This document shows positions 51,171-60,305 of a DNA stretch of 64,000 nt, one piece after another. This DNA is from Modestobacter sp. VKM Ac-2982 (GTDB lineage Bacteria; Actinomycetota; Actinomycetes; Mycobacteriales; Geodermatophilaceae), in NCBI RefSeq assembly GCF_026967935.1, contig NZ_JAPVBL010000006.1, positions 345,441-409,440 of the forward strand. Direction: 5' to 3'. The notes under the pieces were generated by a model that had not been told where the DNA came from, made no database searches, and saw only the letters and a program-made list of their open reading frames with translations. The translations under genes were made by a program, and so were the position numbers. Positions within the stretch are counted from its first letter, which is position 1. Each line of letters opens with the position of its first letter.

Positions 51171-53162
51171 GTGACCGCTCCCGAGCAGACCCTCCCCCAC
51201 GGCAGTTGGCCGACGCCGATCACCTCCGAGCTCGTCGTGCGGGCCGCCGCCCGGCTCGGTGAGGTCGTCGTGGACGGCTCCGGAGACGACGCTGACGTGT
51301 GGTGGGCCGAGGGCCGCCCCAGCGAGGGTGGCCGCACCGCGCTGGTCCGCCGCACGCCGGACGGGACGACCACCGACCTGCTCCCCTCCCCCTGGAACGC
51401 CCGCACCCGGGTGCACGAGTACGGCGGCGGCGCCTGGACCGTCGCCACCGGCACCGTGTGGTTCACCGACTTCGCCGACCAGCGGCTGTACCGGGTCGAC
51501 CCGGGCAGCAGCGAGCCGGTGGCGGTGACCCCGGAGCCCGCGGTCCCGGCCGGGGTCCGGCACGCCGACCTGCAGGCCACCGCCGACGGCGCCGTGCTCG
51601 CCGTCCGGGAGACCCACGGCGCGAGCGGTGTGGCGACGGACGTGGTGAACGAGGTGGTGCGCGTCGAGCGCGACGGCACGACCACCGTGCTGGTCACCGG
51701 CCCCGACTTCGTCTCCGACCCGCGACTGTCCCCCGACGGCCGTTCGCTCGCCTGGCTGCAGTGGCAGCACCCGGACATGCCGTGGGACGCCGCCGAGCTC
51801 ATCGTCCGCGGCGCCGACGGGGGCGAGACCGTGGTGGCCGGCGGGCGATCGGGCGCGCAGCCGGAGTCCATCGTCCAGCCGACCTGGGGCGCCGACGGCG
51901 CGTTGTGGTTCCTCGCCGACCGCACCGACGTCTGGTCGCTGTACCGCTGGACGCCCGGTGCCCCGCCGGAGCTGGTCGTCGACACCGGCACCGACATCGC
52001 CGGACCGCAGTGGGTGTTCGGGCAGCGCCGCTTCGCCCTGCTGCGCGACGGCCGGGCGGTCCTGGCGTACGGCCGGGACGGCGCCGACCGGCTGGCCGTG
52101 CGGGAGCCGGACGGGACGCTGCGCGAGCTGCCCCTGGACCAGGCGGCGTTCGGACAGCTGGCCGCGGCCGGTGGCTCGTTGGTCTGCGTGGCCGGCGGGC
52201 CGGCGTCCGAGCCCGTCGTCCTCCGGATGGACGTCGACGACGCGACGGCCACCGTGCTCCGCCCGGCCCGCGACCTCGGCCTGGACCCGGCCTGGTTCTC
52301 CCGCCCCCAGCACGTCACCTTCCCCACCGAGCCCGGGCCCAGCGGGGTCGCCGAGGCCCACGCGCTGGTGTACCCGCCGACCAACCCCCAGGTCACCGGC
52401 CCGGACGACGAGCTGCCGCCGCTCCTGGTCCTCGTGCACGGCGGGCCCACCGCCGCCGCCCGGTCGGTGCTGGACCTGGGCGTCCAGTACTGGACCTCCC
52501 GCGGGTTCGCCGTCGCCGATGTCGACTACCGCGGCTCGACCGGCTACGGCCGGCGCTACCGGGAGGCGCTGAAGGGGCAGTGGGGCGTGGCCGACCTGGA
52601 CGACGTCGTCGCCTGCGCCCGGTACCTCTCCTCCGGCGACGGCCCCGCCGGGCTGCGGGTCGACCCGGCACGGCTGGCGATCCGCGGCGGCTCCGCCGGC
52701 GGGTACACGACGCTGGCGGCGCTGACCTTCCGCCCGGGCGTCTTCGCCGCCGGGGCCAGCCACTACGGCGTCGCCGACCTGGCCGCGCTGGCCGCCGACA
52801 CGCACAAGTTCGAGTCCCGCTACCTCGACGGGCTGATCGCACCGTGGCCCGCCGGCGCCGGCGTCTACGCCGAGCGCTCGCCGATCAACGCCACCGACGC
52901 TCTGGACACCCCGCTGGCGGTGTTCCAGGGCGACGAGGACCGGGTGGTGCCGCCGGAGCAGGCGGAGATGATGGTCGCCGCCCTGCGGGCGAAGGGCGTG
53001 CCGCACGCGTACGTGCTCTTCCCCGGAGAGCAGCACGGCTTCCGCAAGGCGGAGAACATCCGCACCGCGCTGGACGGCGAGCTCTCCTTCTACGCCCAGG
53101 TGCTGGGCTTCTCCCTCCCCGCCGAGGAGGGGATCACCCCGATCGAGGTCGTGCGTCCGTGA
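51171..53162 (+). CDS. S9-family prolyl oligopeptidase-like peptidase
   Basis: This 663-aa serine peptidase has an N-terminal seven-bladed propeller (WNARTRVHEYGGGAW, GVRHADLQATADG, DPRLSPDGRSLAWLQW) and a C-terminal alpha/beta hydrolase domain. The catalytic Ser is in GGSAGGYT, Asp in QGDEDRVVPP and His in EQHGFR. LVLVHGGPT forms the oxyanion region. It has no signal peptide, so it is cytoplasmic and cleaves short peptides. GTG at 51171 is leaderless-type. It is divergent from ftsK with 106 bases between starts. Confidence 0.93.
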   Translation: MTAPEQTLPHGSWPTPITSELVVRAAARLGEVVVDGSGDDADVWWAEGRPSEGGRTALVRRTPDGTTTDLLPSPWNARTRVHEYGGGAWTVATGTVWFTDFADQRLYRVDPGSSEPVAVTPEPAVPAGVRHADLQATADGAVLAVRETHGASGVATDVVNEVVRVERDGTTTVLVTGPDFVSDPRLSPDGRSLAWLQWQHPDMPWDAAELIVRGADGGETVVAGGRSGAQPESIVQPTWGADGALWFLADRTDVWSLYRWTPGAPPELVVDTGTDIAGPQWVFGQRRFALLRDGRAVLAYGRDGADRLAVREPDGTLRELPLDQAAFGQLAAAGGSLVCVAGGPASEPVVLRMDVDDATATVLRPARDLGLDPAWFSRPQHVTFPTEPGPSGVAEAHALVYPPTNPQVTGPDDELPPLLVLVHGGPTAAARSVLDLGVQYWTSRGFAVADVDYRGSTGYGRRYREALKGQWGVADLDDVVACARYLSSGDGPAGLRVDPARLAIRGGSAGGYTTLAALTFRPGVFAAGASHYGVADLAALAADTHKFESRYLDGLIAPWPAGAGVYAERSPINATDALDTPLAVFQGDEDRVVPPEQAEMMVAALRAKGVPHAYVLFPGEQHGFRKAENIRTALDGELSFYAQVLGFSLPAEEGITPIEVVRP

Positions 53163-53180
53163 CGCACGCACAACACCCGG

Positions 53181-53208
53181 TGAACCGATCCGGTCCCAGC
53201 GCCGTACA
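53181..53208 (+). promoter_or_regulatory. Candidate autoregulatory ECF promoter
   Basis: TGAACC-N16-CGTACA lies 36 bases before the sigma-factor start. TGAACC with CGT is the shape of SigL-type promoters in mycobacteria. Inferred to be recognised by the sigma factor it precedes. Confidence 0.5.
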
Positions 53209-53243
53209 CAACCGCAGGGCATCCGGCGATCGGGAGGTGGGAC

Positions 53244-53786
53244 ATGGTGCGGCAGCTGCGACCGGCCGAGCCCGGCCACCTCGACGTCCCGGCCGCCTAC
53301 TCCGCGCACGGGCCGGAGCTCTACCGCTTCGCCCTGCGCCACCTGGGTGACCAGGGCGCCGCCCAGGACGTCGTGCAGGAGGTGTTCCTGCGGGCCTGGC
53401 GGTCCGCGGGGTCCTTCGACCCCAGGCTGGCCAGCCTGCGCACCTGGCTGTTCGCCATCGCCCGCAACCTGCTGGTCGACGAGGCGCGACGCGGCGCGGC
53501 CCGCCCGTGGCAGCGTCAGCTCACCGACGGCACCCGGGACGACGACCACGGCCCGCCCGGACCTGCCCTGGACGAGCGCCTGGTCGACGCCTGGGTGGTC
53601 GAGGAGGCGCTGCGTCGGATCGGGGTCGAGCACCGGGCCGCGATCGTGGAGACCCACCTGCGTGGCCGGCCGCACGCCGAGGTCGCGGCGGAGCTCGGCG
53701 TACCGGTGGGCACACTGCGCAGCAGGGTGTTCTACGGCCTGAAGGCACTGCGGCTGGCGATGGAGGAGATGGGGGTGGAACCGTGA
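53244..53786 (+). CDS. ECF RNA polymerase sigma factor (SigL/SigK-like)
   Basis: This 180-aa group IV sigma factor has region 2 AYSAHGPELYRFALRHLGDQGAAQDVVQEVFLRAWRSAGSFDP and LRTWLFAIARNLLVDEARR at about residues 18-82. Region 4 (ALRRIGVEHRAAIVETHLRGRPHAEVAAELGVPVGTLRSRVFYGLKALR) lies at about 125-172. It overlaps the anti-sigma gene by a GTGA, giving equal expression. ATG 53244 follows GGGAGG. The promoter upstream has a TGAACC element, consistent with self-activation. Confidence 0.94.
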   Translation: MVRQLRPAEPGHLDVPAAYSAHGPELYRFALRHLGDQGAAQDVVQEVFLRAWRSAGSFDPRLASLRTWLFAIARNLLVDEARRGAARPWQRQLTDGTRDDDHGPPGPALDERLVDAWVVEEALRRIGVEHRAAIVETHLRGRPHAEVAAELGVPVGTLRSRVFYGLKALRLAMEEMGVEP

Positions 53787-54460
53787 ACGAGGAACAGGCG
53801 CACCGCGCACTGCGCGAGGAGCTCGGCGTGTACGCCCTGGGCGCGGGCAGCCCCGAGGAGCGCGCCGTGGTGCGGGCACACCTCGAGGGGTGTGCCGCCT
53901 GCCGCGCCGAGCTGGCCGAACTGGCCCCGATCGCCGCCCGGCTCGCCGACGCCGACCCCGACCGACTCGACGAGGACCCGGCGCCCCCGGCCGGGCTGGC
54001 CGACGCCGTCCTGGCCCGGATCGCCGCCGAGGACACCCTCCCCCGGGCCGACCCGACCGGGCGCCGCCGACGGACCCGGCTCGCCGCCGGTGCGCTCGTG
54101 CTGGCCACGGCTGCCGCGGCCTTCGCCGCCGGCTGGCTGGTCCGGCCGGTCCCGCCCCCACCGCCGCTGGAGAGCGTGGCCGTCGAGGTCACCGACCCGG
54201 ACATCACCGCGACCGCCGACGTCGTGCCGCACACCTGGGGTGTGGAGGTGAAGCTCGCCGGAGCCGGCTTCACCGCCGGGGAGGTCTACCGGGTCGCCGT
54301 CCTCGAGGACGGCGGGGACGCGGCACCCGCCGGGGCCTTCCTCGGAACCGGCCCCGCGGAGCTGTTCTGCAACCTCAACTCCCCGGTCCTGCGCGCCGAC
54401 GCCGAGGGCTTCCAGGTGGTCGACGCCAGCGGCGCGGTCGTGCTCCGCTCGACCTTCTGA
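53783..54460 (+). CDS. Membrane anti-sigma factor (zinc ZAS domain)
   Basis: This 225-aa anti-sigma partner has a cytoplasmic N-terminus with the zinc motif His33-x3-Cys37-x2-Cys40 (HLEGCAAC), and His7 lies 26 residues before His33 as in other ZAS proteins. One membrane helix (LVLATAAAAFAAGWLV) is at about residues 104-119, and the extracytoplasmic RskA-like domain contains VPHTWGVEVKLAGAG, YRVAVLEDGG and ELFCNLNSPVLRADAEGFQVVD. Stress-triggered proteolysis would free the sigma factor. It overlaps the sigma gene by four bases and ends in a tandem repeat. Confidence 0.92.
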   Translation: MNEEQAHRALREELGVYALGAGSPEERAVVRAHLEGCAACRAELAELAPIAARLADADPDRLDEDPAPPAGLADAVLARIAAEDTLPRADPTGRRRRTRLAAGALVLATAAAAFAAGWLVRPVPPPPPLESVAVEVTDPDITATADVVPHTWGVEVKLAGAGFTAGEVYRVAVLEDGGDAAPAGAFLGTGPAELFCNLNSPVLRADAEGFQVVDASGAVVLRSTF

Positions 54461-54488
54461 GCTCGACCTCCTGAGCTCGACCTCCCGA
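54447..54488 (+). repeat. Three tandem 14-bp repeats across the anti-sigma stop codon
   Basis: Units GCTCGACCTTCTGA, GCTCGACCTCCTGA and GCTCGACCTCCCGA follow each other. The stop codon is the end of the first unit; the second unit also ends TGA. Copy-number change after the first unit would not alter the protein. Confidence 0.85.
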
Positions 54489-54532
54489 GACGTCCCGGCC
54501 GGCGCTGAGCACGTCCGGGCCACGCGCTCCAG

Positions 54533-54567
54533 CCGCGTCGGGTGGCAGTTGCTGCCCCCCGACGCGG
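54533..54567. terminator. Hairpin between the anti-sigma gene and the beta-helix gene
   Basis: A ten-base stem (54533-54542 with 54558-54567) plus an inner five-base stem around a three-base loop. It lies between converging genes. Confidence 0.6.
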
Positions 54568-54610
54568 CCGGAGATCGTGCTGTCGGCCGTTCGTGTCGGC
54601 CGTCGGTCGG

Positions 54611-56005
54611 TCAGGGAGTCGCCGGCACCGGCTCCCCGTCCACGGTGAGGCCCGAGCCGGGGCCGTCCTGGAAGACGTCCGGGCCGACCGGTGCAGAGTT
54701 GCCGCGGACAGCCGTGCGGGTCACGGTCATGGTCCCGGTCGCGGAGTTCCAGAGCCCTCCGCCCTCGGCTGCAGCGGTGTTGCCCCGCACCTGGCTCCGG
54801 TCGATGTCCACCGTGCCGGCGCCGGTCAGGTGCAGGCCGCCGCCGTTGCCGGGACCGTCACCGGTGGAGTTGCCGGTGAGGAGACTGCGCTCGAGCGTCG
54901 TCGTGCCGACGTTGGCCTCGATGCCGCCACCGGCACGCGTCGCGGAGTTGCCGCTGATCAAGGCGCGGTCGACCACGAGGGTGCCCTGGTCGTTGAGGAT
55001 GCCGCCGCCGGAGCCGGATGCGCCATCGGCGACGTTGTCCTTGACCGCGGAGCGCGTGACGACCAGCGTCCCGGACTCCCCCGCCTCCTGGAACAGACCG
55101 CCGCCGCCCATGGTGGCCTCGGCACCGCTGGCGGTGTTCCCGACGATGAGGCTGCGGTCCACGGTCATGGTGCCGAGACCGGAGTTCCACAACCCGCCGC
55201 CCTCGGACGCAGCCGTGTTGCCGGTCACCGCGCTGCGCTCGACGTCCACCGTGCCGGCGCCGGTGAGGTGCAGGCCACCGCCGTTGCCGGGACCGTCGCC
55301 GGTGGAGTTGCCCGACAACTTCGACCAGGAGACGGTCGTCGTCGACCCGTCGCTCGCCTCGATCCCCCCGCCGGCCCGCACGGCACTGTTCCCGGTGATC
55401 GTGCTGCGCTGGACCTCCAGCGTGCCGGCATTCCGCAGGCCGCCGCCGGAAGCGGGCAGCCCCGTCCCCGCTGCCACCCCGCCCGTGACCGTGAGGTCGC
55501 GCACTGACAGCCGACCGCCGACGAGCACGTCGAAGCCACGGTCGATGCCCTGCGCATCGACCGCGCCCCCGTTGCCGTTGAGGGTGATCTCGGCGGCGAT
55601 GTCGAGGTCACCCGTCACCGAGTCGTCCTCGCCAGCCGCATCGCCGTTCGTGAGGCTGAGCAGGTAGGTCCCCTTGCTCAGCTCGATCGTGCCACCGCCC
55701 GACGCGTTGGCCTCCTGCACCGCGGCACGGAGCGAGCACTCGTCGTGGACGTCGGCGCAGCGACCGTTCCCGGGGTCGGCGTCGACGGTGTCGGCCGTGG
55801 TGGTGACCTGGACGCCCCGGTCCCGGTGCTTGCCGTGGTATCGGTCGTCGTCCTCCCGGCTGCCCTGGTGCCGGTCGCTCTGGTCCCGGGCACTCCCCTG
55901 CCCGTCGCCCGCGGCCCAGGCGTCGTGGGCCAGAGCTGGGCTGCCGGCCAGCAGGCTGATTGCCAGCGCTGACGCCGCAGCACCCGCCAGTGATCTGGTG
56001 CGCAT
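54611..56005 (-). CDS. Secreted right-handed beta-helix protein, CSLREA type
   Basis: This 464-aa protein has a clear signal peptide (RTRSLAGAAASALAISLLAGSPALA). A charged linker of about 35 residues precedes CSLRAAVQEANASGGGTIEL, the CSLREA-type start of a right-handed beta-helix. The helix consists of repeats of (S/V)xGNxAxxxGGGLxN(x)GTxxVxRS. Within it, two segments of about 50 residues, starting STGDGPGNGGGLHLTGAG, are nearly identical and 146 residues apart, showing an internal duplication. Such proteins are adhesins or polysaccharide binders; the role is unknown. ATG at 56005 has GAGGAG upstream. Confidence 0.86.
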   Translation of the reverse strand: MRTRSLAGAAASALAISLLAGSPALAHDAWAAGDGQGSARDQSDRHQGSREDDDRYHGKHRDRGVQVTTTADTVDADPGNGRCADVHDECSLRAAVQEANASGGGTIELSKGTYLLSLTNGDAAGEDDSVTGDLDIAAEITLNGNGGAVDAQGIDRGFDVLVGGRLSVRDLTVTGGVAAGTGLPASGGGLRNAGTLEVQRSTITGNSAVRAGGGIEASDGSTTTVSWSKLSGNSTGDGPGNGGGLHLTGAGTVDVERSAVTGNTAASEGGGLWNSGLGTMTVDRSLIVGNTASGAEATMGGGGLFQEAGESGTLVVTRSAVKDNVADGASGSGGGILNDQGTLVVDRALISGNSATRAGGGIEANVGTTTLERSLLTGNSTGDGPGNGGGLHLTGAGTVDIDRSQVRGNTAAAEGGGLWNSATGTMTVTRTAVRGNSAPVGPDVFQDGPGSGLTVDGEPVPATP

Positions 56006-56214
56006 CTGTCGTCTCCTCATCGATCGGTCTGGCCGGCGGACGAACACCGGACACCGGTGGGTACGCAGGGCGCGGGCACCCGTTCGATCGGAGAGCTGGG
56101 GATCTGTCGCCGCAGGCTCGAAGAGCCTCGCGCTCGGCGTGTGCTGACGCGCTGATGCGACGCGCGTCACACCGCGTCAGGGTCTGCCCTGGGGACAGCA
56201 GCGCAGCGAAGGGA

Positions 56215-57921
56215 TCAGACCTCGAGGACGGTGGGGATGATCATCGGGCGGCGGCGGTAGGTGTCCGCCACCCACTTGCCGACCGTCCGGCGGATCACCT
56301 GGGAGAGCCGGTGGGCGTCGACCTGGTCGTCGGTGGCCAGGACCCGCTTCAGCTCCTCCTCGACCAGGGCGAGCGCCTCGGTGAAGGCGGCCGGGTCGTC
56401 GGAGAAGCCCCGCGTCGACAGGTGCACCGGCCGGACGATGGTGCGGGTCGAGGGCTCGATGACCACGGTCAGCGCCACGAAGCCCTCGTCGCCGAGGATC
56501 CGCCGGGCCTGCAACGACTCCTCGCCGACGTCGCCGACGTTGAGCCCGTCGACGTAGACGTTGCCGATCGGCACGCTGCCCACGATCGACGCCTTGCCGT
56601 CGACCAGGTCGACGACGACGCCGTCCTCGGCCAGCAGGATGCGGTCGCGGCTCATCCCGGTCTCCTGGGCCAGCGCGGCGTGCGCCCTCAGGTGCCGCCA
56701 CTCCCCGTGCACCGGCATCAGGTACCGCGGCTTGGCCACGTTGAGCAGCGTGCGCAGCTCACCCGCCGGGGCGTGCCCGGAGACGTGCACCCGGGCCGTC
56801 TCCTTGTGCACCACGGTCGCGCCGAGCCGGGCCAGGCCGTTGATCACCTTGTAGACGGCGGTCTCGTTCCCGGGCACCAGCGAGGACGCCAGGATGATCG
56901 TGTCGCCGGCCTCGATGGTGACCTGGTGGTGGTCACCACGAGCCATCCGGCCCAGCGCCGACAGCGGCTCCCCCTGCGAGCCGGTGCTGACCAGCACCAC
57001 CTGCTCCGGGGGCATGGAGGTGGCCTCGTCGAGCTTGACCATCAGCCCGGGTGCCACCCGGAGCAGGCCGAGGTCTTGGGCGACCCCCATGTTCCGGACC
57101 ATCGAACGGCCCACGAACGCGACCTTGCGGCCGTGCTCGGCCGCGCAGTCGAGGACCTGCTGGATGCGGTGCACGTGGCTGGCGAAGCTGGAGACGATCA
57201 GCCGCTGGGAGGCGCGCTCGAACACCGAGTCCAGCACCGGCCCGATGCTGCGCTCGGAGGTGACGAACCCGGGCACCTCGGCGTTGGTGGAGTCGCTGAG
57301 CAGCAGGTCGATGCCGGCGACCCCGAGCCGGGCAAAGGCCCCGAGGTCGGTCAGCACGCCGTCGAGCGGCAGCTGGTCCATCTTGAAGTCGCCGGTGTGC
57401 ACGAGCGTGCCCGCCGGGGTGTGCACCGCGACGGCGAGCGCGTCGGGGATGGAGTGGTTGACGCTGACGAACTCGCAGTGGAACCCACCCGCCAGGTGGT
57501 CGTCACCGGCCGCGACCTCGACGACGACCGGGTCGATCCGGTGCTCGCGCAGCTTCGCCTTGACCAGCGCGAGGGTGAACCGCGAGCCGACCAGCGGGAT
57601 GTCGGCGCGCAGCCGGAGCAGGTAGGGGATCGCGCCGATGTGGTCCTCGTGCCCGTGGGTGAGGACAACGGCGGCGACGTCCTCCATCCGGTGCTCGATG
57701 ACCCCGAAGTCGGGCAGGATCAGGTCGACGCCGGGCTGCTCCGCCTCGGGGAACAGCACCCCGCAGTCGATGATCAGCAGCTGGCCGTCGAACTCCAGCA
57801 CGGCCATGTTCCGGCCGATCTCGCCGAGACCGCCCAGCGCCATCACCCGGAGGCCACCGGCCGGCAGCGGCGGGGGTGCCTTCAGGTCCAGGTGCGGCTG
57901 CGGGGAGTTCGACGTCGTCAC
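56215..57921 (-). CDS. rnj: Ribonuclease J
   Basis: RNase J is a metallo-beta-lactamase-fold 5' exo- and endoribonuclease for rRNA and mRNA maturation. The 568-aa protein has His89, His91, Asp93 and His94 in THGHEDHIGAIP, HTGDFKMDQ, SDSTNAEVPGFV, SFASHVHRIQQV, the beta-CASP HVSGHAPAGE, and a C-terminal domain. GTG at 57921 overlaps the dapA stop in a GTGA, so dapA-rnj are translationally coupled, a conserved actinobacterial pair. Confidence 0.96.
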   Translation of the reverse strand: MTTSNSPQPHLDLKAPPPLPAGGLRVMALGGLGEIGRNMAVLEFDGQLLIIDCGVLFPEAEQPGVDLILPDFGVIEHRMEDVAAVVLTHGHEDHIGAIPYLLRLRADIPLVGSRFTLALVKAKLREHRIDPVVVEVAAGDDHLAGGFHCEFVSVNHSIPDALAVAVHTPAGTLVHTGDFKMDQLPLDGVLTDLGAFARLGVAGIDLLLSDSTNAEVPGFVTSERSIGPVLDSVFERASQRLIVSSFASHVHRIQQVLDCAAEHGRKVAFVGRSMVRNMGVAQDLGLLRVAPGLMVKLDEATSMPPEQVVLVSTGSQGEPLSALGRMARGDHHQVTIEAGDTIILASSLVPGNETAVYKVINGLARLGATVVHKETARVHVSGHAPAGELRTLLNVAKPRYLMPVHGEWRHLRAHAALAQETGMSRDRILLAEDGVVVDLVDGKASIVGSVPIGNVYVDGLNVGDVGEESLQARRILGDEGFVALTVVIEPSTRTIVRPVHLSTRGFSDDPAAFTEALALVEEELKRVLATDDQVDAHRLSQVIRRTVGKWVADTYRRRPMIIPTVLEV

Positions 57922-58826
57922 AGCTGGACACCTCCGGCCGCGAGGTCCACGCGCAGCTGCGCCACCTGTTCGTCGGTGGCGTCCACGAGTGGCGGCCGGA
58001 CCGGGCCGGCCGGGAGCCCGAGCTCCCGCAGCGCCGCCTTGACCATGATCGTGCCCTGGGTGCGGAAGATCCCGGTGTAGACCGGCAGCAGGCTCTCGTT
58101 GACCTGCCGCGCCCGGGAGAGGTCACCGGCCTCGACGGCGGCGATCAGCTCGGCCAGCCGGGAGCCGACCAGGTGACCGACGACGCTCACCACGCCGACG
58201 GCACCGACCGAGAGCAGCGGCAGGTTCAGCATGTCCTCGCCGGAGTAGTAGGCGAGGTCGGTGCGGGCGAGGGTCTGCATGAGCGCACCGAAGTCGCCCT
58301 TGGCGTCCTTCACCGCGACGATGTTCGGGTGCTCCGCGGCGCGGACCAGCGTCTCCACCTCGATGGGGACCACCGAACGCGGCGGGATGTCGTAGAGCAT
58401 CACCGGCAGGTCGGTGGAGTCGGCGACCGCGGTGAAGTGCCGCAGCAGGCCGGCCTGCGGGGGCTTGTTGTAGTACGGGGTGACGACGAGGAGGCCGTGC
58501 ACGCCGAGCCGGGCCGCCGACTGGGCCTTCTCGATCGAGTGCGCGGTGTCGTTCGTGCCGACCCCGGCGACCACCATGGCGCGGTCACCGACGGCGTCCA
58601 GCACCGCCTCGAGCACGGCGTGCTGCTCGCCGTCGCTGATGGTGGGCGACTCCCCCGTCGTCCCGAAGACGACCAGGCCGTCGTGTGACTGCCGGTCGAC
58701 CAGGTGGGCGGCCAGCTGCTGGGCGCCGGCGAGGTCGATCGTGCCGTCCTCGGCGAGCGGGGTGACCATCGCCGTGAGCACGCGCCCGAACGGTCGGGCG
58801 GGGTCCGTGGTCCTGGCCGGGGTCAT
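57918..58826 (-). CDS. dapA: 4-hydroxy-tetrahydrodipicolinate synthase
   Basis: DapA condenses pyruvate with aspartate semialdehyde at the entry to the lysine/diaminopimelate pathway. The 302-aa protein has GTTGES (Thr residues of the proton relay), TPYYNKPP with the catalytic Tyr, and the Schiff-base Lys173 in VAVKDAKGD. ATG at 58826 is preceded by a TAGATT box at seven bases, with no ribosome site. That box begins with the stop codon of dfrA. The rnj gene overlaps its 3' end. dapF, later in the same pathway, is at the left of the window. Confidence 0.96.
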   Translation of the reverse strand: MTPARTTDPARPFGRVLTAMVTPLAEDGTIDLAGAQQLAAHLVDRQSHDGLVVFGTTGESPTISDGEQHAVLEAVLDAVGDRAMVVAGVGTNDTAHSIEKAQSAARLGVHGLLVVTPYYNKPPQAGLLRHFTAVADSTDLPVMLYDIPPRSVVPIEVETLVRAAEHPNIVAVKDAKGDFGALMQTLARTDLAYYSGEDMLNLPLLSVGAVGVVSVVGHLVGSRLAELIAAVEAGDLSRARQVNESLLPVYTGIFRTQGTIMVKAALRELGLPAGPVRPPLVDATDEQVAQLRVDLAAGGVQL

Positions 58827-58833
58827 GGCCTGG

Positions 58834-58855
58834 AATCTACCGGCCCGCCCCGACA
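58834..58855 (-). promoter_or_regulatory. PafBC-like promoter of dapA, sharing bases with the dfrA stop codon
   Basis: TGTCG-N11-TAGATT on the minus strand, then seven bases to ATG. The first three bases of the -10 box are the TAG stop codon of dfrA. The match to the RecA-NDp layout is exact in spacing. Confidence 0.5.
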
Positions 58856-59439
58856 GCACCGGACTGCCCTGGGGCAGCCCAGGTCTCCTGGTGCTCGGCG
58901 AGGACGCGGGCCACGGGGTCCGGGTCGACCGTCCCCCGTCCCCACTGGGTGACCCGGAATCGGAGCCCGGTCGTCGACGCCGACCAGCCCGATGCGGGCA
59001 CCCGGGCACCGGGCACCCAGTCCGGGCCGGGCCGGGGCGCCCAGGTGTCACCCGGCAGCTGCGCGTCGACCTCGGTCGCCACCAGTTCGTCGGCGTGCGG
59101 GAGGAACGCGGCGTAGACCGCCCCGCCGCCGATCACCCACAGGTCGCCGTCCAGCGCGAGCGCGTCGGGCACCGACCGGACCACCTGCATGCCCTCGGAC
59201 GCCTGCAACGTCGAGCTGAGCACCACGTTGCGGCGGCCGGGCAGTGGCCGGAACCGGGGCGGCAGCGACGCCCAGGTGCGCCGGCCCATGACCACGGTCC
59301 CGCCCACGGTCAGGGCCCTGAACAGCCGCAGGTCCTCCGGCAGGTGCCAGGGCAGTGCGCCGTCCGCGCCGATGACGCCGTCGGTGGTCTGGGCCCAGAC
59401 CATCCGCACCGCGCGCCGCGTGGGGTCCGCTGCCGTCAC
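58837..59439 (-). CDS. dfrA: Dihydrofolate reductase
   Basis: This 200-aa DHFR regenerates tetrahydrofolate from the dihydrofolate that ThyA releases. It shows [28 protein letters not shown] with the catalytic Asp36, [15 protein letters not shown], and [18 protein letters not shown] for NADPH. A C-terminal extension of about 30 residues follows the core. The GTG start overlaps the thyA stop in a GTGA, so thyA-dfrA are coupled. Its stop codon TAG is part of the dapA promoter. Confidence 0.95.
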   Translation of the reverse strand: MTAADPTRRAVRMVWAQTTDGVIGADGALPWHLPEDLRLFRALTVGGTVVMGRRTWASLPPRFRPLPGRRNVVLSSTLQASEGMQVVRSVPDALALDGDLWVIGGGAVYAAFLPHADELVATEVDAQLPGDTWAPRPGPDWVPGARVPASGWSASTTGLRFRVTQWGRGTVDPDPVARVLAEHQETWAAPGQSGAVGAGR

Positions 59440-60257
59440 ACCGCCACCGCACCCCGGATCGCCGGGTGGTGCCGGTAGTCGACGACGTGGAAGTCCTCGT
59501 AGCGGTGGTCGAACAGCGAGGGCGCCGGGTCGATCTGCAGCTGCGGGAAGGGCAGCACCTCGCGGGAGAGCTGCTCGCGCACCTGGGGCAGGTGGTTGCG
59601 GTAGATGTGGCAGTCACCGCCCACCCAGATGAAGTCCCCCGGCTCGAGACCGACCTGCTGGGCGACCATCCGGGTCAACAGCGCATAGCTGGCGATGTTG
59701 AACGGGACGCCGAGGAACAGGTCGGCGCTGCGCTGGTAGAGCTGGCAGGACAGCTTGCCGTCGGCGACGTGGAACTGGAACAGAGCGTGGCAGGGCGCCA
59801 GCGCCATCTCCGGCAGCGCGGCGACGTTCCACGCCGAGACCACCATCCGCCGGGAGTCCGGGTCGGTGCGCAGCGTCTCCAGCACGGCGGAGAGCTGGTC
59901 GATCGACCCGCCGTCCGGCGTGGGCCAGGACCGCCACTGGACGCCGTAGACCGGGCCCAGGCTGCCGTCCTCGGCCGCCCACTCGTCCCAGATCGAGACG
60001 CCGTGCTCCTTCAGCCAGCCGACGTTGCCCTCGCCGCGCAGGAACCACAGCAGCTCGTAGGCGATCGACTTGAAGTGCACCGACTTCGTCGTCACGAGTG
60101 GGAAGGCGCGGGACAGGTCGTAGCGCAGCCGCTCCCCGAACAGGCTCAGCGTCCCGGTGCCGGTGCGGTCGTCCTTCGGCGTCCCGGTCTCCAGGACACG
60201 GCGGAGCAGGTCCTCGTACTGCGTGTCGACCTGCTGCTGGACGGCCACCTCGGCCAT
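59436..60257 (-). CDS. thyA: Thymidylate synthase ThyA
   Basis: ThyA methylates dUMP to dTMP using methylene-tetrahydrofolate as carbon and hydride donor, releasing dihydrofolate. The 273-aa product has [28 protein letters not shown], catalytic Cys156 in [34 protein letters not shown] and [14 protein letters not shown] precedes ATG 60257. thyX, the unrelated flavin enzyme for the same reaction, lies just upstream on the same strand. Confidence 0.97.
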   Translation of the reverse strand: MAEVAVQQQVDTQYEDLLRRVLETGTPKDDRTGTGTLSLFGERLRYDLSRAFPLVTTKSVHFKSIAYELLWFLRGEGNVGWLKEHGVSIWDEWAAEDGSLGPVYGVQWRSWPTPDGGSIDQLSAVLETLRTDPDSRRMVVSAWNVAALPEMALAPCHALFQFHVADGKLSCQLYQRSADLFLGVPFNIASYALLTRMVAQQVGLEPGDFIWVGGDCHIYRNHLPQVREQLSREVLPFPQLQIDPAPSLFDHRYEDFHVVDYRHHPAIRGAVAV

Positions 60258-60305
60258 GTCGACTCCTCGTCGCGGTTGTGGGGTGAGAGCTCGGACGGCG
60301 GTCGG

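Noticed and set aside
50508..54161. 1217-codon minus-strand frame across the S9 peptidase and sigma genes
   Set aside because: It crosses several real plus-strand genes and encodes only low-complexity sequence.
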